From Neolewinella marina (GTDB taxonomy: Bacteria > Bacteroidota > Bacteroidia > Chitinophagales > Saprospiraceae), in contig NZ_PDLO01000002.1 of NCBI RefSeq assembly GCF_002631205.1, forward strand, positions 62,001-126,000: 64,000 bases of DNA. The letters are read 5' to 3'. Positions 34,539 to 42,991 of the stretch are shown here, one piece after another. The number at the start of each line of letters is the position of its first letter. Within the stretch, counting starts at the first letter, position 1. Under the pieces are notes generated by a model. The model was not told the origin of the DNA and searched no databases. It was given only the letters and a program-made list of their open reading frames with translations. Position numbers and translations under genes: made by a program.

Positions 34539-34798
34539 ACCTCCACCACGCGGCCGGGTTCGATGGCCACGTTCAGGAGCTTGATCACGAAGGAGCAGGC
34601 GGCCTCACCCCGTAGCGTGGGCCGCATGGCTTCGGTCAGCACTTTCATGACGGTGTCGTAGTCGCCCGTCAGCTGGGTGCTGAGGGGGTTGGTGGCTACC
34701 TGGACGTCGCTGGCCCGGAGGCGCTTGATGAAGTCGGTGATTACCGGTTCGTAATTCGGAGTCAGGGGATAGAGGGAAAGTTCTACGGAAACGTTCAT
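34535..34798 (-). CDS. Small YkoF/MTH1187-like (thiamine-binding-like) protein
   Basis: 87 residues from the ATG at 34798 (MNVSVELSLYPLTPNYEPVI). The alternating beta-alpha-beta pattern and the segment TNPLSTQLTGDYDTVMKVLTEAM resemble the YkoF/MTH1187 superfamily, ferredoxin-like domains that can bind thiamine-type ligands. The reading frame extends 19 codons upstream but loses similarity. There is no thiamine gene nearby, so ligand and role remain open. It overlaps the convergent ABC permease stop. Confidence 0.65.
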   Translation of the reverse strand: MNVSVELSLYPLTPNYEPVITDFIKRLRASDVQVATNPLSTQLTGDYDTVMKVLTEAMRPTLRGEAACSFVIKLLNVAIEPGRVVEV

Positions 34799-34894
34799 GG
34801 GCGGCGGGTACGCGGGTGCAAGGGTTAAGGTGAAGCCGTGAATATATAACCCCACGGCTGATTGTCCACGCGGTGACGGAAGTCGGCCCCCGCT

Positions 34895-35713
34895 TTACTG
34901 CGACAGCCCCACGGGAATCAGAAAGTCCACCGGCTGACTGAGCCCCGCCGCTACGGTTGCGGAATCCGCCGCCAGGTCGATTTCTCCCAGCAGGTCAGCC
35001 AACTGCGCCTGGAGGTCGATGCGCAGATCGAAGCCCCGTAGTGGCTGCAGGTCCTGACCGAAGTCCAGCAGGAATGGGACACTGCCGTAGGAGCTTACCG
35101 AAAGCGTATCGCCCCCCGGGGTCAGGGTGTACTCGAGCCGTGCCTGCACGTAGCCGCGGCCGTCGCGGTAGTTCAGCCGGCCGGGCTGGGTGCGCAGGGC
35201 ATCGCCGCTGGGCAAACTGCCGGGGATAACCCAGCGATAGCGGTCAGGCAGGCCGTAGTTCCCGGCCAATCCATTGATGGTGGCATCGCCCGTTTGCAGG
35301 GTACCGACCGTGGTAGTGACCGTGCTCGTGGAGGCCAATAAATAATTGCCGTTGATGGAGGTCGACAGGGTATCGCCGTCGCGCAATTCAAGCGCCTCAA
35401 CCGGTCGCAGGGGCAGGGGCAATTCCGCCGCGGCGGAAATGAGATGAAGGTCACCGAGGTAATAGCGGAAGCGGACAATCTGGAAGTCGTTGCCTGCCCC
35501 GTCAGAGTAAGTTTTACCAACCACCACGGCGGAATCTTCCCAGCTGGGCGTGACCCGTACGGATATCGTAGGGTAGGTACAACAGTCCGGACAGGCCACG
35601 TCGGCCAGAAGGTCGTAGTTCGCCGCGTCAGGATCCAGGCAGCCTACCCGCTCCTCGTAGCAGCCGAACAGCAGACAGCCAAAAACGACGGCGGTGATCA
35701 GGGGCAGGCGCAA
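34895..35713 (-). CDS. MbnP-like lipoprotein
   Basis: 272 residues. The signal LPLITAVVFGCLLFGC ends in a lipobox, so the mature protein starts at Cys and is lipid-anchored. Next comes a cysteine-rich stretch, CLDPDAANYDLLADVACPDCC, resembling the calcium-binding-like CTDP.A.NY motif found in Bacteroidota surface proteins. The remainder (IVRFRYYLGDLHLISA ... GDTLSTSINGN ... RYRWVIPGSLPSGDAL) has the pattern of MbnP-like beta-sandwich lipoproteins, which in other bacteria neighbour copper/methanobactin or cytochrome peroxidase genes. No MauG-like partner is visible here, so the role is not assigned. Confidence 0.65.
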   Translation of the reverse strand: MRLPLITAVVFGCLLFGCYEERVGCLDPDAANYDLLADVACPDCCTYPTISVRVTPSWEDSAVVVGKTYSDGAGNDFQIVRFRYYLGDLHLISAAAELPLPLRPVEALELRDGDTLSTSINGNYLLASTSTVTTTVGTLQTGDATINGLAGNYGLPDRYRWVIPGSLPSGDALRTQPGRLNYRDGRGYVQARLEYTLTPGGDTLSVSSYGSVPFLLDFGQDLQPLRGFDLRIDLQAQLADLLGEIDLAADSATVAAGLSQPVDFLIPVGLSQ

Positions 35714-35725
35714 GGGTCGGGAGAT

Positions 35726-36988
35726 TTAGATGATCATGCCCGCGGCAACCGTTTCATTGGTTTGCTCGTCCACCAGGATGATGGAGCCGGTGATGCGGTT
35801 CTGGCGGTAAGGATCGGTGAGCAAGGGGGCGGTGGTGCGCAGCAGCACCCGGCAGATGTCATTCATCTTGATCTCCTTGTTCTCCTCATCGCGGTGGAGG
35901 GTATTGATGTCGAGGCGGTAACGTACATCCTTGATGATACAGCGGGCCTCCTGGGTAGTGTGCATGATGGAGTACTTCCCGCGCGGCTGCAGGGGCCGTT
36001 CGTTGAACCAGCACAGCATGACTTCCACATCTTGGGACACGTCGGGCTGGTTGTTGGGCCGGACGATCATGTCGCCGCGGCTGATGTCAATATCGTCTTC
36101 CAGCAACAGGGTAACCGACATTGGGGGGAAGGCCTCTTCCAGCTCGCCGTCGAAGGTGTCGATCTTGGCAATGCGGGAGGTGAAACCACTGGGCAGGACC
36201 ACCACCTCATCGCCTTTCTTGAAGACGCCGCCAGCGATCCGGCCGGCGTAGCCCCGGTAATCGTGATATTCGTCGCTATAGGGCCGGATGACCGTCTGTA
36301 CCGGGAAGCGACAGTCGATAAAGTTGTTGTCGCTACCGATGTGGACGTTCTCCAGGGAGTAGAGCAGGGTGCTACCACCGTACCAGTCCATATTCTTGCT
36401 CTTCTCCACGACATTGTCACCGAGCAGGGCCGACATGGGGATGAAATCCACGTCCTTGACGTCGAGGCGGTGGCTGAAGGAGCTGAAATCGTCCTTGATG
36501 CGTTGGTAGGCTTCCTCGCTGAAGTCTACCAGGTCCATCTTGTTGATGCAAACGATCAGGTGGGGGATCTGGAGCAGGGACGCGATGAAGGCGTGACGAC
36601 GGGTTTGCTCGACCACTCCCTTGCGGGCATCTACGAGAATGAGGGCCACGTTGGCCGTAGAGGCACCGGTCACCATGTTGCGGGTGTACTGGATGTGTCC
36701 CGGGGTATCGGCGATGATGAATTTCCGCTTCGGGGTAGCGAAGTAGCGGTAGGCCACGTCGATGGTGATTCCCTGCTCCCGCTCGGCCTTCAGTCCGTCG
36801 GTGAGCAGGGCCAGGTTGACGCCCTCCTCGCCGCGCTTGGCGCTGGTCTGGGAGATGGCCTCGTACTGGTCCTCGAAGATCGACTTCGAATCATAGAGCA
36901 GCCGTCCGATGAGGGTAGACTTGCCGTCGTCCACCGATCCGGCGGTGGTGAATCGAAGCAGTTCGGTGTGTTCTAGAGCAGTAACCAT
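35726..36988 (-). CDS. cysN: Sulfate adenylyltransferase subunit 1 (GTPase)
   Basis: Regulatory GTPase of ATP sulfurylase that drives formation of adenosine 5'-phosphosulfate (APS) with CysD. 420 residues: P-loop GSVDDGKST near residue 17, the ADTPGHIQYTRNM G3 region, NKMDLVDF G4, and two elongation-factor-like beta-barrels after residue 220. No fused CysC kinase domain follows, matching the separate cysC gene upstream. It is the last gene of the cysC-cysD-cysN operon, 55 bp after cysD; that gap contains an ACGA-type microrepeat. Confidence 0.95.
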   Translation of the reverse strand: MVTALEHTELLRFTTAGSVDDGKSTLIGRLLYDSKSIFEDQYEAISQTSAKRGEEGVNLALLTDGLKAEREQGITIDVAYRYFATPKRKFIIADTPGHIQYTRNMVTGASTANVALILVDARKGVVEQTRRHAFIASLLQIPHLIVCINKMDLVDFSEEAYQRIKDDFSSFSHRLDVKDVDFIPMSALLGDNVVEKSKNMDWYGGSTLLYSLENVHIGSDNNFIDCRFPVQTVIRPYSDEYHDYRGYAGRIAGGVFKKGDEVVVLPSGFTSRIAKIDTFDGELEEAFPPMSVTLLLEDDIDISRGDMIVRPNNQPDVSQDVEVMLCWFNERPLQPRGKYSIMHTTQEARCIIKDVRYRLDINTLHRDEENKEIKMNDICRVLLRTTAPLLTDPYRQNRITGSIILVDEQTNETVAAGMII

Positions 36989-37000
36989 GAATTAAAATTT

Positions 37001-37026
37001 ACGAAGTACGATATACGAAAGACGAG
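37001..37026. repeat. ACGA-type microrepeat in the cysD-cysN gap
   Basis: The spacer reads ACGAAGTACGATATACGAAA and then GACGAG, four spaced ACGA words. It resembles in style the microrepeat at 17116-17148. Confidence 0.4.
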
Positions 37027-37043
37027 TGGCGGCGTGGGCCGCT

Positions 37044-37952
37044 CTAGAAATACCCTTGTTTTTTGCGGTCTTCCATCGCCGTTTCCGACCGCTTGTCGTC
37101 GGCGCGTCCGCCGCGCTCGGTCTGGCGGGCGATGCTGACCTCGGCGATGATGTCCTCCAGGGTGGAGGCGTCGGATTTCCAGACGCCGGTACAGGTGATG
37201 TCACCTATGGTACGGCAGCGGACGGTCATTCTTTCCAGTTTCTCTTCCGGGCGGCGGGGCAGGTGCTCGGACTCGGCCAGCAGCATGCCATCGCGGCGGA
37301 ATACGTTGCGCTCGTGGGCGAAGTAGAGGCTGGGAAGTTCCACTCCCTCCACGGCCAGGTACTGCCATACGTCGAGCTCCGTCCAGTTGGAGATCGGGAA
37401 AACGCGGAAGTGCTCACCGTACTGCTTGCGTCCGTTGAACAGGTTCCAGAGCTCGGGGCGCTGGTTCTTGGGGTCCCACTGACCGAATTCGTCGCGGTGG
37501 CTGAAGAAGCGCTCCTTGGCGCGGGCCTTCTCCTCATCGCGGCGGCCTCCACCGAGGGCGGCGTCGTACTTCCCTTTTTCCAGGGAGTCGAGGAGGACGG
37601 CAGTCTGCAGGTAGTTACGGGTAGCGTTGTAGCCAGTTTCCTCCCGGACCATTCCGTTGTCGATGGCTTCCTGGACGGAGCCGACGATGAGCTTGGCCCC
37701 GATGCGCTCCACGAGGCGGTCGCGGTAGTCGATCGTCTCCTGGAAGTTGTGGCCGGTATCGACGTGCAGCAGGGTAAAGGGGATCTTTGCCGGGTGGAAG
37801 GCCTTCACGGCCAGGTGGACCATCAGGATGGAGTCCTTCCCACCGCTGAACAGCAGGACGGGATTTTCGAACTGAGCGGCGACTTCCCGCAGCACGAAGA
37901 TGCTCTCGGATTCGAGCTCGCGGAGGTGGTTGAGCTGGTAGTTGGTGGTCAT
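37044..37952 (-). CDS. cysD: Sulfate adenylyltransferase subunit 2
   Basis: Catalytic subunit of ATP sulfurylase, forming APS from ATP and sulfate in complex with CysN. 302 residues: the PP-loop SGGKDSILMVHLA near residue 36, followed by the PFTLLHVDTGHNF strand, GGRRDEEKARAKERFFSHRD and the C-terminal MTVRCRTIGDITCTGVW segment, which are all hallmark CysD regions. Its ATG overlaps the cysC stop by four bases, indicating translational coupling in the operon. Confidence 0.96.
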   Translation of the reverse strand: MTTNYQLNHLRELESESIFVLREVAAQFENPVLLFSGGKDSILMVHLAVKAFHPAKIPFTLLHVDTGHNFQETIDYRDRLVERIGAKLIVGSVQEAIDNGMVREETGYNATRNYLQTAVLLDSLEKGKYDAALGGGRRDEEKARAKERFFSHRDEFGQWDPKNQRPELWNLFNGRKQYGEHFRVFPISNWTELDVWQYLAVEGVELPSLYFAHERNVFRRDGMLLAESEHLPRRPEEKLERMTVRCRTIGDITCTGVWKSDASTLEDIIAEVSIARQTERGGRADDKRSETAMEDRKKQGYF

Positions 37953-38533
37953 AGGGGGAGTGCTTCGATGAGTTGGTTGGCGGCTTCCTCAACGGTCAGG
38001 TTGGCCGTCCGCAGTTCCAGAAAGGGGTTTTCGGGGGCCTCATAGGGGCTGTCGATGCCGGTAAAGTTCTTGATTTCGCCGGCGCGGGCCTTGGCGTACA
38101 GGCCCTTGACGTCGCGCTGCTCGCAGATTTCAAGGGGGGTGTTGACGAATACCTCGAGAAAATCATCGGGGCCCACGATGTCGGCCACCGTCTGCCGCAT
38201 GGCCCGGGTGGGGCTGACGAAAGAGCAGAGCACAACAGCACCGGTCTGGGCAAATAGTTTAGCCACCTCAGCCACGCGGCGGGTGTTTTCACAGCGGTCC
38301 TCGAGGCTGAAACCCAGGTTACCGTTCAGTCCGTCGCGCACGTTATCGCCGTCGAGGACCCGGGCGAATACGCCCCGTTCAAACAATTTGCGTTCGGCGG
38401 CGGCGGCAATGGTGCTTTTGCCGCTACCGGACAGGCCCGTGAGCCAGACTACTGCACCGCGGTGTCCATTGGCAGCTTCCCGCTCGCTGCGCTGCACCAG
38501 TTGGTCTTCGATGGGATAAATATTCTCGGCCAT
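37949..38533 (-). CDS. cysC: Adenylylsulfate kinase
   Basis: Phosphorylates APS to PAPS, the sulfate donor for sulfotransferases and for reduction. 194 residues with the Walker A GLSGSGKST near residue 34, the DGDNVRDGLNGNLGFS segment, SFVSPTRAMRQTV and GIDSPYEAPENPFLEL, all typical. It is the first gene of the cysCDN operon and follows a strong -7-like element. Presence of a dedicated kinase means the cell makes PAPS, which may feed assimilation or sulfation of its own glycans; no PAPS reductase is in this window. Confidence 0.96.
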   Translation of the reverse strand: MAENIYPIEDQLVQRSEREAANGHRGAVVWLTGLSGSGKSTIAAAAERKLFERGVFARVLDGDNVRDGLNGNLGFSLEDRCENTRRVAEVAKLFAQTGAVVLCSFVSPTRAMRQTVADIVGPDDFLEVFVNTPLEICEQRDVKGLYAKARAGEIKNFTGIDSPYEAPENPFLELRTANLTVEEAANQLIEALPL

Positions 38534-38549
38534 ACTGAGTATTAGGCCG

Positions 38550-38557
38550 CAAAGATA
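38550..38557 (-). promoter_or_regulatory. Putative -7 element of the cysCDN promoter
   Basis: Minus-strand TATCTTTG (followed by CGGCC) matches the Bacteroidota -7 consensus and lies 16 bases before the cysC ATG. Confidence 0.5.
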
Positions 38558-38627
38558 GAACAGCTTTGAGCTTAGACCGTACCGTTAAGCCGGGTTTAAA
38601 CAGGAAGCTTTCATCATATATACCGGT

Positions 38628-39302
38628 TTATACGTAGGCTATCGGGTTGGGTGCGATAGCTTTAAGGTCACGGATGACCGCCGCCGGATCATCGGCGCCA
38701 AAGACGGCGCTGCCCGCCACCAGCACCCGGGCACCGGCTTCCAGCACCTTCTGGGCATTCTGTAGGCCGATACCGCCATCTACCTCGATGATCGCCCGCG
38801 AATTGCGTACCGCGATCAGCTCGGCGGTCTGCCGCACCTTTTCCAGGCTGTGGTAAATGAACTTTTGCCCCCCAAAACCCGGATTGACGGTCATTATGAG
38901 CACAAGGTCAAGGTCCTCGATCACGTGGTCGAGGACATTCACGGGAGTATGGGGGTTGAGGGCTACACCGGCTTTGGCACCGGACTCCCGGATCACCTGG
39001 ATCACCCGATGGAGATGGGTACAGGCCTCCGCATGCACCGTGATACCCGTGGCTCCGGCGCGGGCGAAACTTTCCACATAACGCACCGGGTCCTCGATCA
39101 TGAGGTGGACATCGACGTACTTACTAGCCTCAGCGGCGATCTGCTCGACGATAAACTGCCCGAAGGAAATATTAGGCACGAAACGCCCGTCCATGACATC
39201 CAGGTGGAACCAGTCCGCCTCGGAGGTATTTACCAGTTCGATCGCCCGGTCAAGGCGACGGAAATCGGCGGCAAGCAGGGAGGGGGCTACGAGGTGAGAC
39301 AT
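38628..39302 (-). CDS. rpe: Ribulose-phosphate 3-epimerase
   Basis: Interconverts ribulose 5-phosphate and xylulose 5-phosphate in the pentose phosphate pathway. 224 residues from the ATG at 39302 (MSHLVAPSLLAADF), the usual length. TIM-barrel signatures: FHLDVMDGRFVPNISFG (catalytic Asp and metal ligands), VHLMIEDP, MTVNPGFGGQKFI and EVDGGIGLQNA (second catalytic Asp). It lies ~95 bp beyond cysC on the same strand, and a large palindrome sits upstream. Confidence 0.97.
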   Translation of the reverse strand: MSHLVAPSLLAADFRRLDRAIELVNTSEADWFHLDVMDGRFVPNISFGQFIVEQIAAEASKYVDVHLMIEDPVRYVESFARAGATGITVHAEACTHLHRVIQVIRESGAKAGVALNPHTPVNVLDHVIEDLDLVLIMTVNPGFGGQKFIYHSLEKVRQTAELIAVRNSRAIIEVDGGIGLQNAQKVLEAGARVLVAGSAVFGADDPAAVIRDLKAIAPNPIAYV

Positions 39303-39348
39303 AGGCGATGCTGAGATTCGGTGAATGCTCAAAGGTAAGTGTTCGGCG

Positions 39349-39391
39349 CAGACATCGGATGCCTGTCAAAATGACAGACATCCGATGTCTG
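39349..39391. promoter_or_regulatory. 43-bp near-perfect palindrome between divergent rpe and the DUF2279 gene
   Basis: Outer arms CAGACATCGGATG (39349-39361) and CATCCGATGTCTG (39379-39391) are perfectly complementary; inside them CTGTCA (39363-39368) pairs with TGACAG (39372-39377) around AAA. The only break is one C/A mismatch. The right half is itself a 17-bp palindrome (CAGACATCCGATGTCTG). Its location between divergent starts suits a regulator-binding site; an RNA hairpin is the alternative. Confidence 0.7.
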
Positions 39392-39426
39392 ACAGAACGG
39401 CAGTCGCGCTCCCTTCACGCTAAATT

Positions 39427-39434
39427 TAACTTTG
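39427..39434 (+). promoter_or_regulatory. Putative -7 element of the DUF2279 gene
   Basis: TAACTTTG followed by CGGCG matches TAnnTTTG and lies 27 bases before the ATG at 39462, 36 bases after the large palindrome. Confidence 0.5.
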
Positions 39435-39461
39435 CGGCGTTATCCATTCTCAGCTTTCCCG

Positions 39462-40487
39462 ATGACGCGAGCCTTACCCACTTTGCTTTTCCTGTTGTGC
39501 CTGGCACCCGTGTGCAGCGCCCTCCTGGCCCAGGGCAGCGACGGACCGCGTTACCGCTATACTGAACGCGACCCCTTGGCCGACGTGGCCGGCGATGGCT
39601 GGCTACGGCCCGCGGACACCTTCCACGCCGACCGGTTCTATACGGCAGCGGCCATCGGCGCCAGTACGTATGCGGGCTTCGGGGTGGGGCTCTATTCCAT
39701 CTGGTACAAGGGCTACGAGCTGGAGCGATTCCACACCTTCAATGACTGGCCGGAGTGGGAACAGATGGACAAAGCCGGCCATGCCTTCACGGCCTACGCC
39801 TTCAACCGGATGGCCTTCGCCGGACTTCGGTGGACGGGCCTGAAGCGCCCCGCGGCCCGCTACACCGCCCTGGGCGTAGCCAACCTCCTGCAAGCCACGA
39901 TAGAGACCATGGATGGCTTCTCGGCCAACTGGGGCTTCAGCCTGGGCGACATGGGCGCCAACCTGGCCGGTAGTCTCGTCTTTACGGCCCAGGACGCCCT
40001 GTGGCAGGAGCAGCGGATGCTGCTGAAGGTCTCCAATGACTTTCGCCCACCCCCGGACGTACCACTCTACGGCCGCAACGGTGTAGAAGGTAACCTGGGA
40101 TACGTATCCCGCATGCGGTTCGGCGAAAACCCTTTTGAACGCTACTTGAAGGACTACAACGCCCAAACCATCTGGCTGTCCGTCAATCCGGCCGCCTTCG
40201 CTCCCCGGAGTTTTCTGCCCCCCTGGCTGAACCTGGCGGTGGGTTACGGCGTGGAGGACGTCTACGGCGCCTACTACAACACCTGGCGACAGGACGGTGC
40301 CGGCTTCAGTTACCGCAACGACGACCGCCGCCGGCAGTGGTTCCTCAGCCCGGACCTTTACCTGAGCCGAATCCCTACCAACAAGAGGTGGGTGCGCATG
40401 GTACTTGGCATCCTTGACTTTGTGAAGGTGCCCTCCCCCGCCCTCGAGTACAGCCGGGGCCGCTTCTACGGTCACTGGATCATGTGA
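39462..40487 (+). CDS. DUF2279-family exported protein
   Basis: 341 residues from the ATG at 39462, which begins a signal peptide (ALPTLLFLLCLAPVCSALLAQ). The conserved core AAIGASTYAGFGVGLYSIWYKGYELERFHTFNDWPEWEQMDKAGHAFTAY... and GLRWTGLKRPAARYTALGVANLLQATIETMDGFSANWGFSLGDMGANLAGS, in shorter pieces, matches Bacteroidota DUF2279 proteins, which are predicted to be envelope proteins of unknown function. The HAFTAY and ETMDGFS segments echo the YfiM-like lipoprotein family. It ends ~25 bp before the nuclease gene. Confidence 0.8.
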   Translation: MTRALPTLLFLLCLAPVCSALLAQGSDGPRYRYTERDPLADVAGDGWLRPADTFHADRFYTAAAIGASTYAGFGVGLYSIWYKGYELERFHTFNDWPEWEQMDKAGHAFTAYAFNRMAFAGLRWTGLKRPAARYTALGVANLLQATIETMDGFSANWGFSLGDMGANLAGSLVFTAQDALWQEQRMLLKVSNDFRPPPDVPLYGRNGVEGNLGYVSRMRFGENPFERYLKDYNAQTIWLSVNPAAFAPRSFLPPWLNLAVGYGVEDVYGAYYNTWRQDGAGFSYRNDDRRRQWFLSPDLYLSRIPTNKRWVRMVLGILDFVKVPSPALEYSRGRFYGHWIM

Positions 40488-40511
40488 GGGCGGTAACCTA
40501 CCTTGCGGGGC

Positions 40512-41411
40512 ATGGCCAAATTACGCAGAAACCACGCGCGGCGGGGCCGCTCGGCCTCCGGGGGAACCATCCTTAAAATCACCCTTTTTGCCCTCATCCT
40601 CTTCGGGATGGTCTGGGCCTTTCACCGCTGGAACGGGGCGCGGACGCCGGTGCCGTACGACTCCGGTTACGCCGCGGAAGCGTGGTTCCTACCTGCCGGC
40701 GGCAGCGGGGAAGTAGTGGAACACACGGGCTTCACCCTCTCCTACCTGGAAGACTGGGAACAGGCCGAGTGGGTGGCCTACGTTCTGACCCGTGACCACC
40801 TGGATCGGGAATGGACCCCGCGCCGCGACAACTTCCGGGAGGACCCGCTGGTCACCACCGGGTCGGCAACCGACTTCGACTTTCGCGGGAGTGGCTACGA
40901 CCGGGGCCACCTGGCGCCCTTTGCCGACTTTGCCTGGGATGCGGACCAGGCCGACGAGACCTTCTACCTCTCCAACATCAGCCCCCAGATACCGGCCTTT
41001 AACCAGGGCATCTGGCGGGAACTGGAAGAAAATGTGCGGGAGTGGGCCCGCCACGATGGCCGCCTGTACGTGGTCACCGGACCGGTAACCAGCCTGCCCC
41101 CGAGGGCCTACATTGGTCGCGACAACCGGGTGGCCATTCCCCAGTCCTACTATAAGGTGGTTCTGGATCTGGAAGACCCGGAACAGAAGGGAATTGGCTT
41201 TGTGATCCCTAACGAAGTCAGTACCCACCCCCTGGCCCACTACGCTATGAGCATCGACGAGGTGGAAAAGATCACCGGCATCGACTTCTTTCCCGAACTT
41301 ATGCCCGCTGATCTGGAGGCCACCATCGAAGCCCGGGCGGACCCCGCCCGCTGGGACGTTGACCCGGCCACCTACGATCGGCGCATTACCAAGTGGAACA
41401 ACGTAAATTAG
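40512..41411 (+). CDS. DNA/RNA non-specific endonuclease (DRGH type)
   Basis: 299 residues from the ATG at 40512 with one N-terminal membrane segment (ILKITLFALILFGMVWAF), so the catalytic part faces the periplasm or outside. The ββα-metal nuclease core contains the DRGH motif (YDRGHLAPFADF; catalytic His near 133) and the metal-ligand asparagine region LSNISPQIPAFNQGIWRELEE, as in Serratia nuclease/NucA and mitochondrial EndoG. It degrades DNA and RNA with Mg2+. Function may be nutrient scavenging or DNA uptake defence. The HerA-like gene starts nine bases after its stop. Confidence 0.9.
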   Translation: MAKLRRNHARRGRSASGGTILKITLFALILFGMVWAFHRWNGARTPVPYDSGYAAEAWFLPAGGSGEVVEHTGFTLSYLEDWEQAEWVAYVLTRDHLDREWTPRRDNFREDPLVTTGSATDFDFRGSGYDRGHLAPFADFAWDADQADETFYLSNISPQIPAFNQGIWRELEENVREWARHDGRLYVVTGPVTSLPPRAYIGRDNRVAIPQSYYKVVLDLEDPEQKGIGFVIPNEVSTHPLAHYAMSIDEVEKITGIDFFPELMPADLEATIEARADPARWDVDPATYDRRITKWNNVN

Positions 41412-41419
41412 AGCAGACC

Positions 41420-42991
41420 ATGCAGCAGACTGAATCCTTTCGCCAGACCATCACCGCAGGCTACACTTTCGAGGGCCCATCGTTCGTCCTCGGCGGGGCC
41501 ATGCTCGGGGAGGAAGCCCAACGCGACACCCTGGTCCGCATCCCCCTGGGCACCCTCAACCGCCACGGGCTCATCGCGGGCGCTACGGGTACGGGCAAGA
41601 CCAAGACGCTGCAGATCATTGCCGAGCAGCTTAGCCGCGAGGGAGTTCCCAGCCTGCTCATGGACATCAAGGGCGACCTCAGCGGCATCGCCGTGCCCGG
41701 CAATGACCACCCCAAGATCGATGAGCGCCACGCGGCCATCGGCATTCCCTTTGCCGCGGCCGGCAGCCCGGTGGAGCTGCTCAGCCTGAGCGACGAACCC
41801 GGCGCACGGTTGCGGGCCACCGTGCTGGAGTTCGGCCCGGTGCTGTTCTCCAAGATGCTGGACCTGAACGATACCCAGTCGGGCATCATCGCCGTGGCCT
41901 TCAAGTACGCAGAGGATGAGGGCCTGCCCCTGCTCGACCTGAAGGACCTGCGCAAGGTGCTCCAGTATATGACCAATGAAGGCAAGGAAGCCGCAGAAAA
42001 GGAATACGGACGCATCTCCACTGCTTCCGTGGGTGCCATTATGCGCCGCGTAGTGGAACTGGAGGGGCAGGGGGCCGAGAAGTTCTTCGGCGAGCGGAGC
42101 TTCGAGGTGGAAGACCTCGTCCGCCTGGACGACCGGGGCCGCGGGGTGGTATCCATCGTGCGCCTCACCGACGTCCAGGACCGGCCGAAGCTGTTCTCGA
42201 CCTTCATGCTGCAGTTGCTGGCCGAGATCTATGCCACCTTCCCCGAGGAGGGGGACCTGGATCGCCCCAAGCTGATGGTATTCATCGATGAGGCCCACCT
42301 GGTATTCGAGGAGGCCACCGACGCCCTGCTGGACCAGCTGGAGGCCATCATCAAGCTGATCCGCTCCAAGGGGGTCGGCCTGATCTTCGTGACCCAGAAC
42401 CCGGCCGATATTCCCTCCGACGTGCTCGGTCAGCTGGGCCTCAAGGTGCAGCATGCCCTGCGGGCCTTCACCGCCAAGGACCGCAAGGCCATCAAGTTGG
42501 CCAGTGAGAATTACCCCCTGAGCGAATTCTACGACATTGACCAGACCCTGACGGAGCTGGGTACCGGTGAGGCCTTCGTCACCGCCCTGGACCGCAAGGG
42601 CCGCCCCACCCCACTGGTCCGCACCCTGCTGCGCGCCCCCGAAAGCCGCATGGACGTACTCACCGACCGCGAGATCAGCAGCCTGGTTTCCGGTTCCCCG
42701 CTGGCGCGGAAATACAACGAGGAGGTCGACCGGGAAAGCGCATACGAAATCCTGGAGAAGAAACTGGAGCGGGCCCGGACCGAAGAGCACCAGGCCAAAA
42801 TGGAGGAACAGCGTAAACAGGCCCAGAAAACCTCCACGGGAAGTACGCGGCGGCGCGGCCGTCCCCGCCAGGAGAAGTCGATGCTGGAGGATATCATGTC
42901 CAGTACCATGTCGCGGCAGATCGGCCGCACGGTAGCCCGGGAGGTTACGCGGGGTATCCTGGGCATTCTGGGCATCAGGCGGCGGAGGTGA
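41420..42991 (+). CDS. HerA/DUF853-like P-loop ATPase
   Basis: 523 residues from the ATG at 41420, which avoids overlapping the nuclease gene. Motor motifs: Walker A GATGTGKTKTLQII near 54-62, Walker B KLMVFIDEAHLVFEEA near 285, and sensor-like FVTQNPADIPSDVLGQLG. This is the single-protein helicase HerA-like domain family (DUF853, YjgR-like), distinct from the NurA-HerA repair pair; its role is poorly known. A basic, Lys/Arg/Gln-rich coiled segment (~450-500) precedes a hydrophobic basic tail (RGILGILGIRRRR). It may be co-transcribed with the nuclease upstream. Confidence 0.88.
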   Translation: MQQTESFRQTITAGYTFEGPSFVLGGAMLGEEAQRDTLVRIPLGTLNRHGLIAGATGTGKTKTLQIIAEQLSREGVPSLLMDIKGDLSGIAVPGNDHPKIDERHAAIGIPFAAAGSPVELLSLSDEPGARLRATVLEFGPVLFSKMLDLNDTQSGIIAVAFKYAEDEGLPLLDLKDLRKVLQYMTNEGKEAAEKEYGRISTASVGAIMRRVVELEGQGAEKFFGERSFEVEDLVRLDDRGRGVVSIVRLTDVQDRPKLFSTFMLQLLAEIYATFPEEGDLDRPKLMVFIDEAHLVFEEATDALLDQLEAIIKLIRSKGVGLIFVTQNPADIPSDVLGQLGLKVQHALRAFTAKDRKAIKLASENYPLSEFYDIDQTLTELGTGEAFVTALDRKGRPTPLVRTLLRAPESRMDVLTDREISSLVSGSPLARKYNEEVDRESAYEILEKKLERARTEEHQAKMEEQRKQAQKTSTGSTRRRGRPRQEKSMLEDIMSSTMSRQIGRTVAREVTRGILGILGIRRRR

